64,000 nt of DNA, taken from Arabidopsis thaliana (Eukaryota > Streptophyta > Magnoliopsida > Brassicales > Brassicaceae). Location of the stretch: contig NC_003070.9 of NCBI RefSeq assembly GCF_000001735.4, forward strand, positions 24,475,971 to 24,539,970. Direction: 5' to 3'. The translations under genes were made by a program, and so were the position numbers. Positions 1 through 11,103 of this stretch are shown here, piece after piece. The notes below the pieces were generated by a model that worked only from the letters and a program-made list of their open reading frames with translations, was not told where the DNA came from and ran no database searches. Position 1 is the stretch's first letter. Each line of letters opens with the position of its first letter.

Positions 1-553
1 CCAGAATATGCAATGGACGGGATATTCTCGATGAAGTCGGATGTTTTCAGCTTTGGGGTCTTGCTTCTAGAGATTATAAGTGGAAAAAGAAACAAAGGAT
101 TCTACAACTCAAACCGTGATCTTAATCTCCTTGGTTTTGTAAGCTAAATACCTCTTCAATTCGATATTGTTTTGCATTCATAATCTGATTATAACGCTAA
201 AGAAATATTACATCCTTTATGCACAGGTGTGGAGGCATTGGAAGGAAGGAAAAGAGCTAGAGATTGTAGATCCGATCAACATCGATGCTTTGTCATCAGA
301 ATTCCCGACACATGAAATCTTAAGATGTATACAAATTGGTCTCTTGTGTGTTCAAGAACGAGCCGAAGACAGACCAGTGATGTCCTCGGTAATGGTGATG
401 CTTGGAAGCGAAACTACGGCTATTCCTCAGCCTAAACGTCCTGGTTTTTGCGTGGGGAGAAGTTCTCTTGAGGTTGATTCTTCGTCAAGTACACAGCGAG
501 ACGATGAATGTACAGTGAACCAAGTCACTCTCTCGGTCATTGACGCTCGGTAA
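1..553 (+). CDS. ARK2: S-domain receptor-like kinase, 3' end only (ARK2-like)
   Basis: The C-terminal part of a plasma-membrane serine/threonine receptor kinase of the S-locus (SD1) family; the extracellular lectin/PAN part and most of the kinase lie outside the window. Coding exons are 1-138 and 227-553, with a GT-AG intron between them in phase 0. The first exon reads PEYAMDG (end of the activation segment) and then the subdomain IX motif [16 protein letters not shown]. The second has VWRHWKEGK, the subdomain XI pattern [11 protein letters not shown] and a Ser-rich tail ending SVIDAR, typical of this family. ARK1 and ARK2 are adjacent paralogues in Arabidopsis. I choose ARK2 (At1g65800) because it should be the one next to the helicase gene; ARK1 cannot be excluded from this fragment. 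The family acts with PUB-ARM E3 ligases; ARK2 with PUB9 has been linked to lateral root growth under phosphate limitation. Confidence 0.88.
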
Positions 554-1072
554 TATGTAAGATTGTAAGTTATCGACCCACTCTTTTTATATAAAAATAT
601 AGACACAGGGCAGTAAGGTCTCCACACTAGGGGCTGATACTTTGCATCAGTCAGTGATACCTTGTGTAACAAGTTTCCTTTGCCTCCATGGAACGTATAC
701 AAAAGTTGTATTCAACTTCGTTGTAAATATAATTAAGATAAAAAGAAAAAACCAAAGAGGGTATAAACCCACAAGGATAGCTACAATTTCCGGAGATCCG
801 GATGAGGAGGAAGCATGATACCAAGCTTGAGAATCCTTACAAAATCCCACTACTGCGATAGCATTATATTTATAGTGAAGAAAAATTGTGATCTAAGATG
901 ATACACATGTTCAGTGATCACTGATCAATGACCAATTTAAGTATGTCTGACAAATAGCAAAAGATAATAAGAGAAAAGTCACAAAAGGACGCAAAAGAAG
1001 CAGACACACAATGTTTTAAAAGACCAAAAGGAATACCAAATTGTCTGCTTTTGACAAAGAAACAGTCAAATT
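554..1072. other. Convergent intergenic stretch between ARK2-like gene and helicase
   Basis: About 0.5 kb between two stop codons facing each other. It should hold both 3' UTRs. I see AT-rich sequence, several AATAAA-like motifs and no conserved coding frame; short open frames on the minus strand here have no recognisable domain. Confidence 0.6.
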
Positions 1073-4000
1073 TCACTTAGGATCTTTGGGGTTAGATGTT
1101 GAAAGTTGAACCTTTCTTCTAATCTTCCACAGTTTCTTTAGCTTCACTTGTTTCCTGCAAAACAAATAAACAGAGAATATTACTGAAACTGCTTTGAAAT
1201 CTCAAAGACTCATCAAATAAGCCTTACTTGATAGGTTTAGGACTCACAGTTTCCTCTTCCACAACACTGAGCAACGCAAATGATCTCGAAACATCGCTTA
1301 CAATATCTTTCTTTGAACAAGAATTGGAATCAACCGGCCATTGCATTGGTACAACTAAATCACTGCATCATTGTGAAAACATAAAAACATAAATTTCTCA
1401 TGTTTCAGATTAAATTAACACCACAAAAATTTAACTAACTCACCCTTGAGAGCATATGTATCGACACCGACTTATCTTGCCTTTCGTGTATCGCCTGTAA
1501 TGTTTCTCTAGATGTTCTGTAACACGAGAAACATCAGTAGATGGCAAAACCTGCCAGATCTTCAAAACTTGTACATGTTGATTATTATTCTTGAAAATAT
1601 CTATCGCCCAAATAAGACTTAAGCCATCATCAAACTCATGTTGTCTCAACAAATTCTCACTTTCAAACTCAACCTCTTGATGAAGCTCTTTCCCATTAGA
1701 TAACTTCTCCAAAAAGCTCATAACTCTTTTATTAATTTCCGAGTCTACGATCGTTTCCAGAGATTTCAAGAACTCGTAGCTGAGCCAAACCTTCCATATC
1801 GAATTCTCAAAAGAAATAAGCTTCTTGTTTTGAAGCTTATTAAGATCATCAAGTGCTGTTGTTGATCTTTCAATACACTGAGCTAATGATTCATCTTCTT
1901 CTGCATTATGGAAACAGTTTCGTGCTTTCGCATCATCTACCAACTGTCTCCACACTGATCTATTGTTCGTTAAAGTCGCTTCGTTTCCAAGAATCCATAA
2001 GCAATACCTACAAACAAAAAGAGCTAAATCAAGAAACTGAGCATAGCTAAATCAAGAAACAGAGAAAATGTTTACATACCTCGCACGAGTGAGTGCTACA
2101 TTAGTTCTTTGTTGGTTAGATAAAAAACCAATAGCTCCATTACCGTTAGACCTGACTGTTGAGATTATAATGATATCTTCTTCACCACCTTGAAACCCAT
2201 CTACAGACCTAACACTCACTGTAAATGTCCCTTCGGTATTATACTTTTCGCCTATCCTTTCTTGGATCGCAAACACTTGAGCTTTGTAAGGTGAAATCAC
2301 CCCTACGCTTATCGTTCTCCCGGTCTTTCTTGATACTAAAGATTACATAACAAAACAAAAATCAACATCAAACTTTACTTTAAAGACTGATCTGAATCAA
2401 CATTTTGTTTACCTGAGTAAAGCTTTGAGACTATCTCAGCCACAACAGAGACTTCCACTAGGTTTTTCGAACTATATCCTTCACCAAACTGTTCTCTTCC
2501 ATAAGCTATGTTGATAAAAGAGTAAGGTCCATACATTTTCTCAGGAAGAAACTTTTTTTCATAACTTCTCAGTCTCACAGAAGGAGCATCCAAAATCTTC
2601 ATATCGTAAAACTCTCTGTTCGGGAAAATACTAATCGAAGGATGCATTCGGTACTGCATGTTCAGCAACTGTTTATTATGTCCCAACAACACCAATCTTT
2701 CGAACAAACTCCTCCCAAGATCAGCCTCTGAAGCAATCTGCACATAACTTATTAAGTAAGCAAAGAGAAGAGAGTGAATATGTGTATAATTAGTTAATAT
2801 AAGAGAACCAACATTGCTTTTTATCATTGCAGGCAATTGCTTCTCATCACCGATCAAAATCGCATGTTGAAGTCCTCGAAGCTGCAATGGTATCGCTGAC
2901 TCGCATTCTTTTAACTGAGCAGCTTCATCAATCACAAGAAGCTGTATTGGACTACTCATGTGTAACCTAGCAGAGCTTGATGCTGTGCAAAACAACAGAT
3001 ATGCATTATCTAAGCAGAGTTTTTGAAGTTCGAACTTGGATATAAAATCCGGAAGTTTGATACTCATAGAAATCGATGTCAACATCTCCAAACAATCTTG
3101 CGTTCTTGAATCATTTTCATCACCAGTATCTTTAAGCTTATATTTCATTCTTCCATAACCATCTCTCATGACATCAGAAGCCGCGATGTTTCTAAGGAGA
3201 TTATTAGTCTGGTTCATCTTTTCCGCCACCCTAAAGGAGAGCAAAGAAGTTGGTAAATGGAGACACAAAGTTGTAAACTGATGATGCAGATCATATCTTA
3301 GTCTACTAAGCCTCTCCTCCACAAAATCCTTAAACGAGAGAAGTGTTGTATTTACGGATTTGAATTGGCGAAACTCGTGTTTCGGATCACTGAGCAAACA
3401 GATCATACGGTTTACATTTGCTCTCCATCCAGTCAGAGCCATAAAACATCTATAAAGCTCATCAACTCGGTACTCAAGGAAGACATCGAAAAGATCTTCG
3501 CGATCATCGATTTTCATCCTTTCTTTATTGCCAAACAACACTATATCTCCGAGACCATACCCATCAAACCTCAAAGACTCAGAGACTAATTTCACAAGCC
3601 TTGAACAAACTTCCAAAACAGCTATGTTAGTTGGAGCACAAGTCAATGTCCTGCATCTCATTTTCAGAAAGTTCAAAAGCAGAACACTTGTTGTTTTCGT
3701 CTTCCCTGTGCCCGGTGGTCCCCAAATAAGTTTGATATTGTTGGAATGGTTACAACTTTTAGCTTCAAGACAACGTAAAATCGCGTCCTCTTGAGATGAA
3801 TTCAGTTTAAATGAACGTAGCATTCGAGCTGAGTAATCTGAGACTACACTCTCACTGTTTTCTTTACAAGAAACACAACTTCCTCCATCAACCTACACAA
3901 GAAAAATATTTCAAAACATGATTTTGGTTCTGTTTTCAAAACTTAACTTAATTACCTCATTGTTGCTTTGAAGTACTCTTGAAATAAGCTTCAAGTTTCC

Positions 4001-4758
4001 TCCTTCGGGGTTTGGATGCAACGCAGTCCAAATACGAATATTTGTCATCATGTTGATCAAATTAACCCCAAAGAAACTTAAGCTTTTCCTCTCACCCTTT
4101 CCTCTCTTCGACGACGTTTTTATATCGTCATCATCGTCGAAAATAATTGGCTTAGAAGCCAAAATAGTTATCAAATGTGGATTATTTTCATTCACTCCAC
4201 AAACAAGAGCTAGCAAATAAGGCTCATGAGAAAATCTCAAGTCATCGATTCGAATAGGCCTCTTATCGGTCACTGCAATAAGATCATTAACCTCTAACAG
4301 ATTTTGACCTCCTTTGGTCATATACTCATTTGTCATCTGCAAAGTAACCTCATAATAAAGATCCCTAGGAGGTTTAAAATCTTTCCCTGGCTTGATTTCC
4401 CAAAACTTAAAAGCTTGTGCACGACGTATCGTTCCCATACTTGACAACAAATCAGCATGTGTCTCTTCAATAATCGGTTTAACAAATGACTCAAAATACT
4501 CTTTGGTTGATGTGAATGTGTTAGGAATCTTCCCTACCTAATAACCAAAAACACAAAATCCATAAAGCAACTAAGAAAAAAAAAGAGAATTGTTTTAAAG
4601 TAAAGACAAGAGTCAGAAGAATACATAACCTGTCCTCTGTATAGATTTGAGTTTAACACATCACGAAGAGACCAAGAGAAGACAACATCGACTAAATCTC
4701 TTCCTTTGATGATTTTTTCCTTCTTCTTGGTTTCTTTTGCTACCCATAAGTGCTCCAT
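1073..4758 (-). CDS. SEN1/UPF1-type SF1 P-loop helicase (MAGATAMA3-like)
   Basis: Eight exons: 4758-4630, 4537-3956, 3892-2813, 2737-2413, 2335-2080, 2007-1444, 1362-1228 and 1154-1073. Together they make 3153 nt, or 1050 aa, with every phase matching. The product is a superfamily 1 RNA/DNA helicase related to yeast Sen1 and UPF1. Motifs in order are Q-motif region LNSSQEDA, Walker [11 protein letters not shown] (about residue 295), Walker [39 protein letters not shown] and NVALTRAR, so the ATPase core looks intact. The first about 240 residues are a family-specific N-terminal region. The C-terminus is strongly basic ([15 protein letters not shown]) and depends on the last short intron (1155-1227); if that intron is retained, the protein stops at codon TAA right after PIK. 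It corresponds to At1g65810. Substrate and cellular role cannot be read from the sequence. Confidence 0.88.
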
Positions 4759-7700
4759 CGTTATATACTCTGTTTATGCAAATCTCAAGACCTCTCAACG
4801 TTTTTGTTCACATGCCTAACTTTTTAGAATGAGAAGATGAAGAAATACTTGTGAGGAGGAAAACCAAAGGTTTGGACTTGGAGTGTTGAAGTCTAAAAGA
4901 CTTGTTCTTTTTCTTTTTCCTCCTAGGAAAGGGCCAATACTAAACTCAATACTTTAACTTTTAGAAATTTCGAAACATACAACTTTGATTATTTATGACT
5001 AGGTTTACGCAATCTCAATTTATGTTTTAATTTTGTTTTTGATAATCTCGATTATGTTAATATCCTTTTTCTTTTGGGAACGATATATGTTATTTTCCTT
5101 GAGTAGATATCCTTTGAGATTTTTCTTTCTAAATTTATATAACAACCTCCAAATTCATGTTTACTAGCCTTTTTCTATATACCTAGAGTAAATCAATAAA
5201 TTGAGAAAATCTTACGAAATTTTCGGTTTTAAAATTCGTCAGATGTGATAACATCTTACAACTTTAATTTATTCAGCCTGAATAATATTTTTTAATTTAA
5301 ATTCTTTTTTTGTTCTGAGAACATCTAACAACTTTAATTTATTCAGTTTTGTTTCGACCCATTAAGTAGTTAAGCTCTTTAAATCGTCTCGTAAATGTTA
5401 AATATTTTTCCTCTGCATTTAAAGTCATCTTTATTTGTCAGCAAGACCTTTACACACATCACTTGTCGAATTTCTATTGACGTTGACGTGATTGCCTAGA
5501 ATGATAGTATTTACATGTATAGAGTCTTTCAGTACTGACAATACAGTCTAAATAAATCCAATTACTTTTATTTCCTTTAATTTGTATATTGCAATTTTTG
5601 CAACTTCCTCAAATAAGTCACAAAAGTACTATTATTAATTTGCTTTTCATTAGTAATACAGATAATAGTATAAAACTAAAAAGAAATTTAACCAAAAAGT
5701 AAAAAAGTTATAGAAAATGGAGGATTTATTAGCGAATTCTCGGGAAAATGGCGTATATCAACCTTAACTATTTGTACGGTAGTTTTTCTACCCAAATAAA
5801 GATATAGTGCCTTTTTTCCCAAACATCTCAAAAATTGAAAAAATCTACCCCAACTCTTCATGCGTAAATCAAAGTCGTCGATAACGGAAGTTAATCAACC
5901 GTTAGTGTGGATTACTTAGCTGACAAATGTGGAGCAAAATTGACAAGGTAGCATATTTCTCCTTATTACAAGGTACAACTACGTTATTACTGACATTTAT
6001 ACCATACCACAAAAATCCACGATAAACAAATATTACATATACCATGCTCACAATATAAATAAAACTTTATTTTAAATAAATAAGACCACGATGATTACAT
6101 ATTTCACGCTAGAGATGTCCATAAGTTATATTTTTAATTTTTTATTTAAATTTTCATTTCAAGGAAGAACTACATTGTTGAACTAATTAGAATGATCCAT
6201 AGAAGCTTTGATCCTCACTCAACCAAACATTCTTGAATTTTTTAATCAAGCTAAGTCCTAAAGTATTAATTGTAGAATTACGAACTAAGCATGAACACCA
6301 TAATCGATATTAATGCAGTATTGCAGTTTGTTAACCTTGTTCTCTTCTTCCTACATCGTATCACACAAAACAGTGTTTAGTGTCTCTGGTAAAATAATTG
6401 CAAGAAACCAGAACATCCCAATTGTGATTCCGAACAGACCAAATTGCCATAATCCATTATTCTGAGTTTCTGACCAACAACCACCATGATAGCACTAAGA
6501 ATTCACCACCAAAACCAATGTTTGTCTCACCATAATCGCTAAATTTCTAAAGCATGTTGGAAATAGCTCAATTGTATATATCATCTCCATGTTAAAAGAA
6601 GAGCAGTCACTAAAATATTGCCACAAGCCCATTATTAACTTTATCATCATGTTACTTTATCATAAATAAAAACTCGATTATTGATTTGGAAAATTTTGCA
6701 AATCAATAAAGCATACGATATGGAATTTTTTTTCATTCTAAAATATGACAAGAAAAATGCAAAACATAAGCAATACATAAGCAACACACAAGCAAACAAA
6801 ATTATAAGCTCAAATTTTAAGACTTTAAAACATTGCTAGTTATCAACTACACAAAAATGTGTAATAATATAAGAGACCGAAAATATGTGTTTTAAGACTG
6901 TAGATAGTTGTCATTAATTTTGTTTTAACTAAAAAATATTTATAAAACTATTCTATATAACACTTCTTTTTCTATGTGTTATTCGCAATACATCATACAA
7001 GATTTTGGAACTGTCGGAGGAGGCGCAGCGGGCATTACTTCATTTACCATCGCAGAGCTCATCTCGATCGTGTCGTCGGTAGCGGCCACGCCTTGGGGAA
7101 AGGATTCATCCGCTATTCTTGTTAACCTTTTTTAATTGAGTCTTCGAATTGTGAACAAAAGCCTTTTGTGTTGTACTTGGTTCGAATTGTGAACAAAACT
7201 CAATGGTTCAATCTTTATAAGGAATCCTTATCATTTTTAATAAATGTTTTTTGATAATTATGAAGTTTAGAGTTTTTGTAGAGTCTCTATATTTTTTATT
7301 ATCTAATAGTGGAGTCTTTAAGTAAGTTTTTAAAAACAAAAGTATTTTTTAAATAATTTATTTGATAAAACTTAAAACTTATTAGAAATATTAAAATTGT
7401 AAATATATATCATAACTTAAAAGCACAAAAAAAACTAAAAAAAAACAAAATAAAAGGCTTACAAGAAGAAACTAAAATCCAAGATTCCCTATCTCGGTGA
7501 AGACTTTCGTTGAACATGTTGTGTGTACTAAATAAACGAGTGGAGAATGCAGCGACAAAACAATAGATTCGAAAATTGGGTTTGAACTTTTCCAGAGATG
7601 GAGGTCTCCTTGTTATCATTGTGAATCACATTTGATTTTCACGATTTGATGATCAAGAGATTGTTCAATCGCCATCGGAGTTAACAAGAGAAAAGAGAAA

Positions 7701-8090
7701 GAAACGACATAGAAAAATGAAAATAATACGTTGGCAAAGGAAAACAAATGTTTCGTCCAAAAACGTTACCAATTGAGAAGTTGACACGTATGCGCACCTT
7801 AACATTATTAAAAATCCAAGCTTAGGAATGCACCTAAGTTTATATAACATTTTTTATTTAATTTTTGCCCATTTTACCGAAGGATTCATACATTAGAAAC
7901 TCTTAAGGATCACTAATGAAGGTGGTCTTAGATCGGTTCACCAGTGGGCAAATATAAAACATCTATCGTATATTTTCTTCTAGTTACCAAATTTAGGATT
8001 GCATTTTTGTTTAATTATTTTGTTATTCTATGACTCCAAATGGATATGTCCGGTTTAACGGCTGATCAAATGCGGTTCGGTTCTAATAAT
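4759..8090. other. AT-rich intergenic DNA with transposon or gene debris
   Basis: There is no gene with a convincing start, exons and stop in this 3.3 kb. 4759-4900 is probably the helicase 5' UTR and promoter. 5740-5960 has a different base composition and reads like decayed repeat sequence. 6995-7133 is a GC-richer island with an open frame (see findings). Short minus-strand frames near 7.4-7.85 kb carry no recognisable domain. Confidence 0.5.
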
Positions 8091-8118
8091 GACTAATATA
8101 TATATATATATATATATG
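8091..8118. repeat. (TA)n microsatellite
   Basis: A run of alternating T and A just left of the inverted-repeat element at 8135. It is simple-sequence DNA with no other feature. Confidence 0.8.
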
Positions 8119-8134
8119 AAGAAAATTTTGTTAC

Positions 8135-8747
8135 TACAGTAGAAACTCTATAAATTAATAATATTGGGACCATGAAATTTTATTAATTTATAGTGATATT
8201 AATTTATAAAATAATAAATATTAATTTATAGAAATATTTACGTGAAATACAATACTAAATTCTTCTTAAAATGTTTTTTAATTTAGTTTTTCTTATGTTT
8301 TGTTGTTTGTATATTCAGTTATGTTAAAAAAAAGTTATTTTTCTCTTGACTTTTATAAAACATGAGGCTTAATCCAATTTATCTTTGTACAAATCTTAGC
8401 AATGATTAAAAAATGTTACAAAACCAAATATGACGGATAAATACGCAAAGAGTTATGTGAGTATAAAAGAGATAATACCAACTGTACTCTAAAAAGAGTT
8501 ATAATTATGGTTTGAATAAAAGTTTCATATAAAATTAGTGTTAGAATATATGCTTAAGATTTATGATTATTAATTTATGATATTATTGAGACCATATTTT
8601 TACATAGGGATTTCAAAAAAATTATTATCTTATTATCTTATCGATTTTGGTTAATTTTTACATTGGTCCGACTTGGAACCGGTAAAGTTTATTAATTTAT
8701 CGTGTTTATTAATTTATCGAATATTAATTTATAGAGTTTCTACTGTA
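8135..8747. mobile_element. Non-autonomous DNA transposon (MITE-like) with 26-bp perfect TIRs
   Basis: The left end (8135-8160, starting TACAGTAGAAAC) is an exact reverse complement of the right end (8722-8747, ending GTTTCTACTGTA). The interior is AT-rich, repeats the ATTAATTTAT motif many times near both ends and codes for nothing. This is the structure of a small terminal-inverted-repeat element mobilised in trans. I could not see a clear target-site duplication in the flanks (GTTAC on the left, TATGAC on the right), so the exact ends may lie a few bases away. I do not assign a named family. Confidence 0.72.
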
Positions 8748-9242
8748 TATGACTTATCACCATGAGATTGTAATAACTCTTATCTAATAATACTCACTCA
8801 AGTAAAAGATCCAATAATCTTCAAACGAAAGTAGTACCAGGTATGAAACTCCAGCGTTGATGATGTGAGCTTCTCAATATCTACTAGTCAAAGACGCATC
8901 GGATCGATCATCGGAGTTGCATCGGAATTTATCGGGAAAGAATGGATTGGGCCCAATGTGGAAATGATAAGTCGTATGGGCCTAAATCATTTAGTCGTAG
9001 GCCCAATATGAGTTTAAGCTCTTTGATATTTCAGAGAATGTTATTCAATTTATTAGTAATTTTCAAATGATATAAATTCAATTTATTAATCACTTGGTTA
9101 AAACTTATACACGTGAAAAAATGAGAAATCATTTTAGTACATTGTTGACCATCTTTTTCGTATAGACTACTATCTCTGATCTCTTGCGAGTTAAGTCAGT
9201 AACTAGGAAAATTCAGAAGCGCTCTCAATCTCAAAAATATCC

Positions 9243-10712
9243 ATGGCGGCGATTACAGAATTTCTACCAAAAGAGTACGGATATGTCGTTCTCGTCCTCG
9301 TCTTCTACTGTTTCCTCAACCTCTGGATGGGTGCTCAAGTCGGCAGAGCTCGCAAAAGGTTTCCACGAAACTCCTAGATCGTTAACGCTTGAATTGCCGT
9401 GATTTCGCCACTAAAATCGAATCGAGGACGATGCTAGATCGTTCCCTTTGTTCTTGATTGGAATCGAATTTTAACTGAAATCTGTAGATTGATGTGACCT
9501 AAAACTAGAATTTTGCAATTTTCGTCCTAAGTTTTTGGATTCTGTAGTCTGATTCATTGTTTTGATGTTATCATCAGTTCGATTTCAAGTTTATTGAACT
9601 TACGATTTCAATCTGTTGTTTGTTTGTTCATCTTCTACTAATTGATTAGTATGAGCGAGATTGTCTTATCGGTTAGATCTGTTGTTTGTTCATCTTCAAT
9701 TTTGAATGATCTCACATGAGTCTATGATCTTGATGCAGGTACAACGTCCCGTATCCAACTCTATATGCAATAGAATCAGAAAACAAAGATGCTAAGCTCT
9801 TCAACTGTGTTCAGGTTTGAAATATAGTTAAAACAATACTTGTGTGATTCTGTTTTCTTGTACTACTTGTTATTGAGATGTGATAAAATTTGTGGTTGTA
9901 GAGAGGACATCAAAACTCTTTAGAGATGATGCCAATGTATTTCATACTGATGATCCTCGGTGGGATGAAGCACCCTTGTATCTGTACTGGCCTTGGTTTG
10001 CTTTACAACGTTAGCCGATTCTTCTACTTTAAAGGTTATGCTACTGGAGATCCCATGAAGCGTCTTACGATCGGGTTTGTTCTTTTATCCTCTTATCAGT
10101 GTTCATTATCTTTATTGATTGATTTAGTTATGTTAGTCAATAGGATATAGAGTTTAGACTTGTATATAAGGTTGTAACTTGCAAGTATAGTTTCATTAAC
10201 TGATTTCTTCGGTTATTGTATCAAAGCATTGATCTAAGGCTCTAAGCTCAACCATTTTCCGTTTTGCGTATCAAATGTTTCTCGCTTTCTTTGTCTTTGA
10301 TTCTTGGGAAATTTCTTTGTTTCTGCATACAGCTTTTCCCATTCTTCGTTTCTTTACTCGGTTCTGTATTTACTACGACTTTGTTCCACGTCTTCGTCTC
10401 TAAATCGAGTTTACGTAGATAATCGTTGTAATCTACAATGTTGCAGTTAAGTTAGTCAGAGTAATAGTTAAGAGTTAAGACTTGTACATACGGTTGTAAG
10501 TGAACATTTTCCTAAACTGACTTCTTCTGTTATGGTGTCAGAGCGTGAAGCTAAGCTCAACGATTTCTTCGTGTTTCTGATAAGTAACAAGCCACCAAAG
10601 TCTGATTACTTATCTTTCTAATCTATAATGTTGCAGGAAATACGGTTTCTTGGGGTTGCTAGGTCTGATGATATGTACCATCTCGTTTGGTGTCACTCTG
10701 ATCCTTGCTTGA
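9243..10712 (+). CDS. MGST: Microsomal glutathione S-transferase (MAPEG family)
   Basis: Four exons (9243-9358, 9739-9814, 9902-10074, 10637-10712) give 441 nt, or 146 aa, with all phases correct. The product is a small four-helix membrane protein of the MAPEG superfamily, closest in character to MGST3. Such enzymes sit in the ER and use glutathione for transferase or peroxidase reactions on lipophilic substrates. Visible segments are a first hydrophobic helix (YVVLVLVFYCFLNLWMG, residues about 13-29), then GRARKRYNVPYPTLYA, the conserved family signature FNCVQRGHQNSLE, and two further hydrophobic stretches after it. The start is the ATG in an ACCATGGCG-like context (CCATGGCG). It matches At1g65820. 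The third intron is long (562 nt) and contains an internal degenerate repeat. Confidence 0.93.
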
Positions 10713-11021
10713 GCTACTCGTTTCTGGGGTTAATGATTCTCTGGTTTGCTCGAAGAATATAGAACCAATGCTTGTAAGCTGTCCACAAAACTTGTGTAAT
10801 ACTTTAGAGTTTGTCACTTTTAAAAGTTTGTAATAAATCATGGCTTCATAGAACAGTTGAAATTTCACATCCGTAGACGTTAATAAAGATTTGAATTATG
10901 AAGACACTTTCTGGTTATTTTATAATTCCATCTATCTATATCTCTGTACTGAAGTGATCAAAACACTTACGACACGTTATCTTGGCTTGTTACTCAAAAA
11001 ATGAAAAAAATAAACTAAAAA
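10713..11021. other. MGST 3' UTR and spacer to tRNA gene
   Basis: Presumed 3' UTR with AATAAA-like signals near 10,830-10,890, then AT-rich spacer. Runs of A at 10,998-11,021 are the Pol III terminator of the minus-strand tRNA gene. Nothing else is visible. Confidence 0.6.
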
Positions 11022-11103
11022 CGTGAACGGCAGGATTCGAACCTGCGCGGGCAAAGCCCACATGATTTCTAGTCATGCCCGATAACCACTCCGGCACGTC
11101 CAC
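11022..11103 (-). tRNA. tRNA-Ser (anticodon AGA)
   Basis: Read on the minus strand, this is an 82-nt class II tRNA. The acceptor arm GTGGACG pairs with CGTTCAC (one G-U), followed by discriminator G. The D arm has the A-box-like TGCCGGAGTGG. The anticodon stem CATGA/TCATG closes the loop CTAGAAA, giving anticodon AGA. A long variable arm follows, as expected for serine (GGGCTTTGCCC), and the T arm has GGTTCGAATCC (B box). Downstream on that strand is a T5 stretch (A-run at 11,017-11,021), a Pol III terminator. Upstream is a CAA-type start motif (CAAACA) and an AT-rich TATA-like region, as is usual for plant tRNA genes. There is no intron. Confidence 0.97.

Noticed and set aside
647..850. 67-aa minus-strand frame with a hydrophobic stretch
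   Set aside because: It lies in the 3' UTR zone of the kinase gene and has no supporting exon structure.
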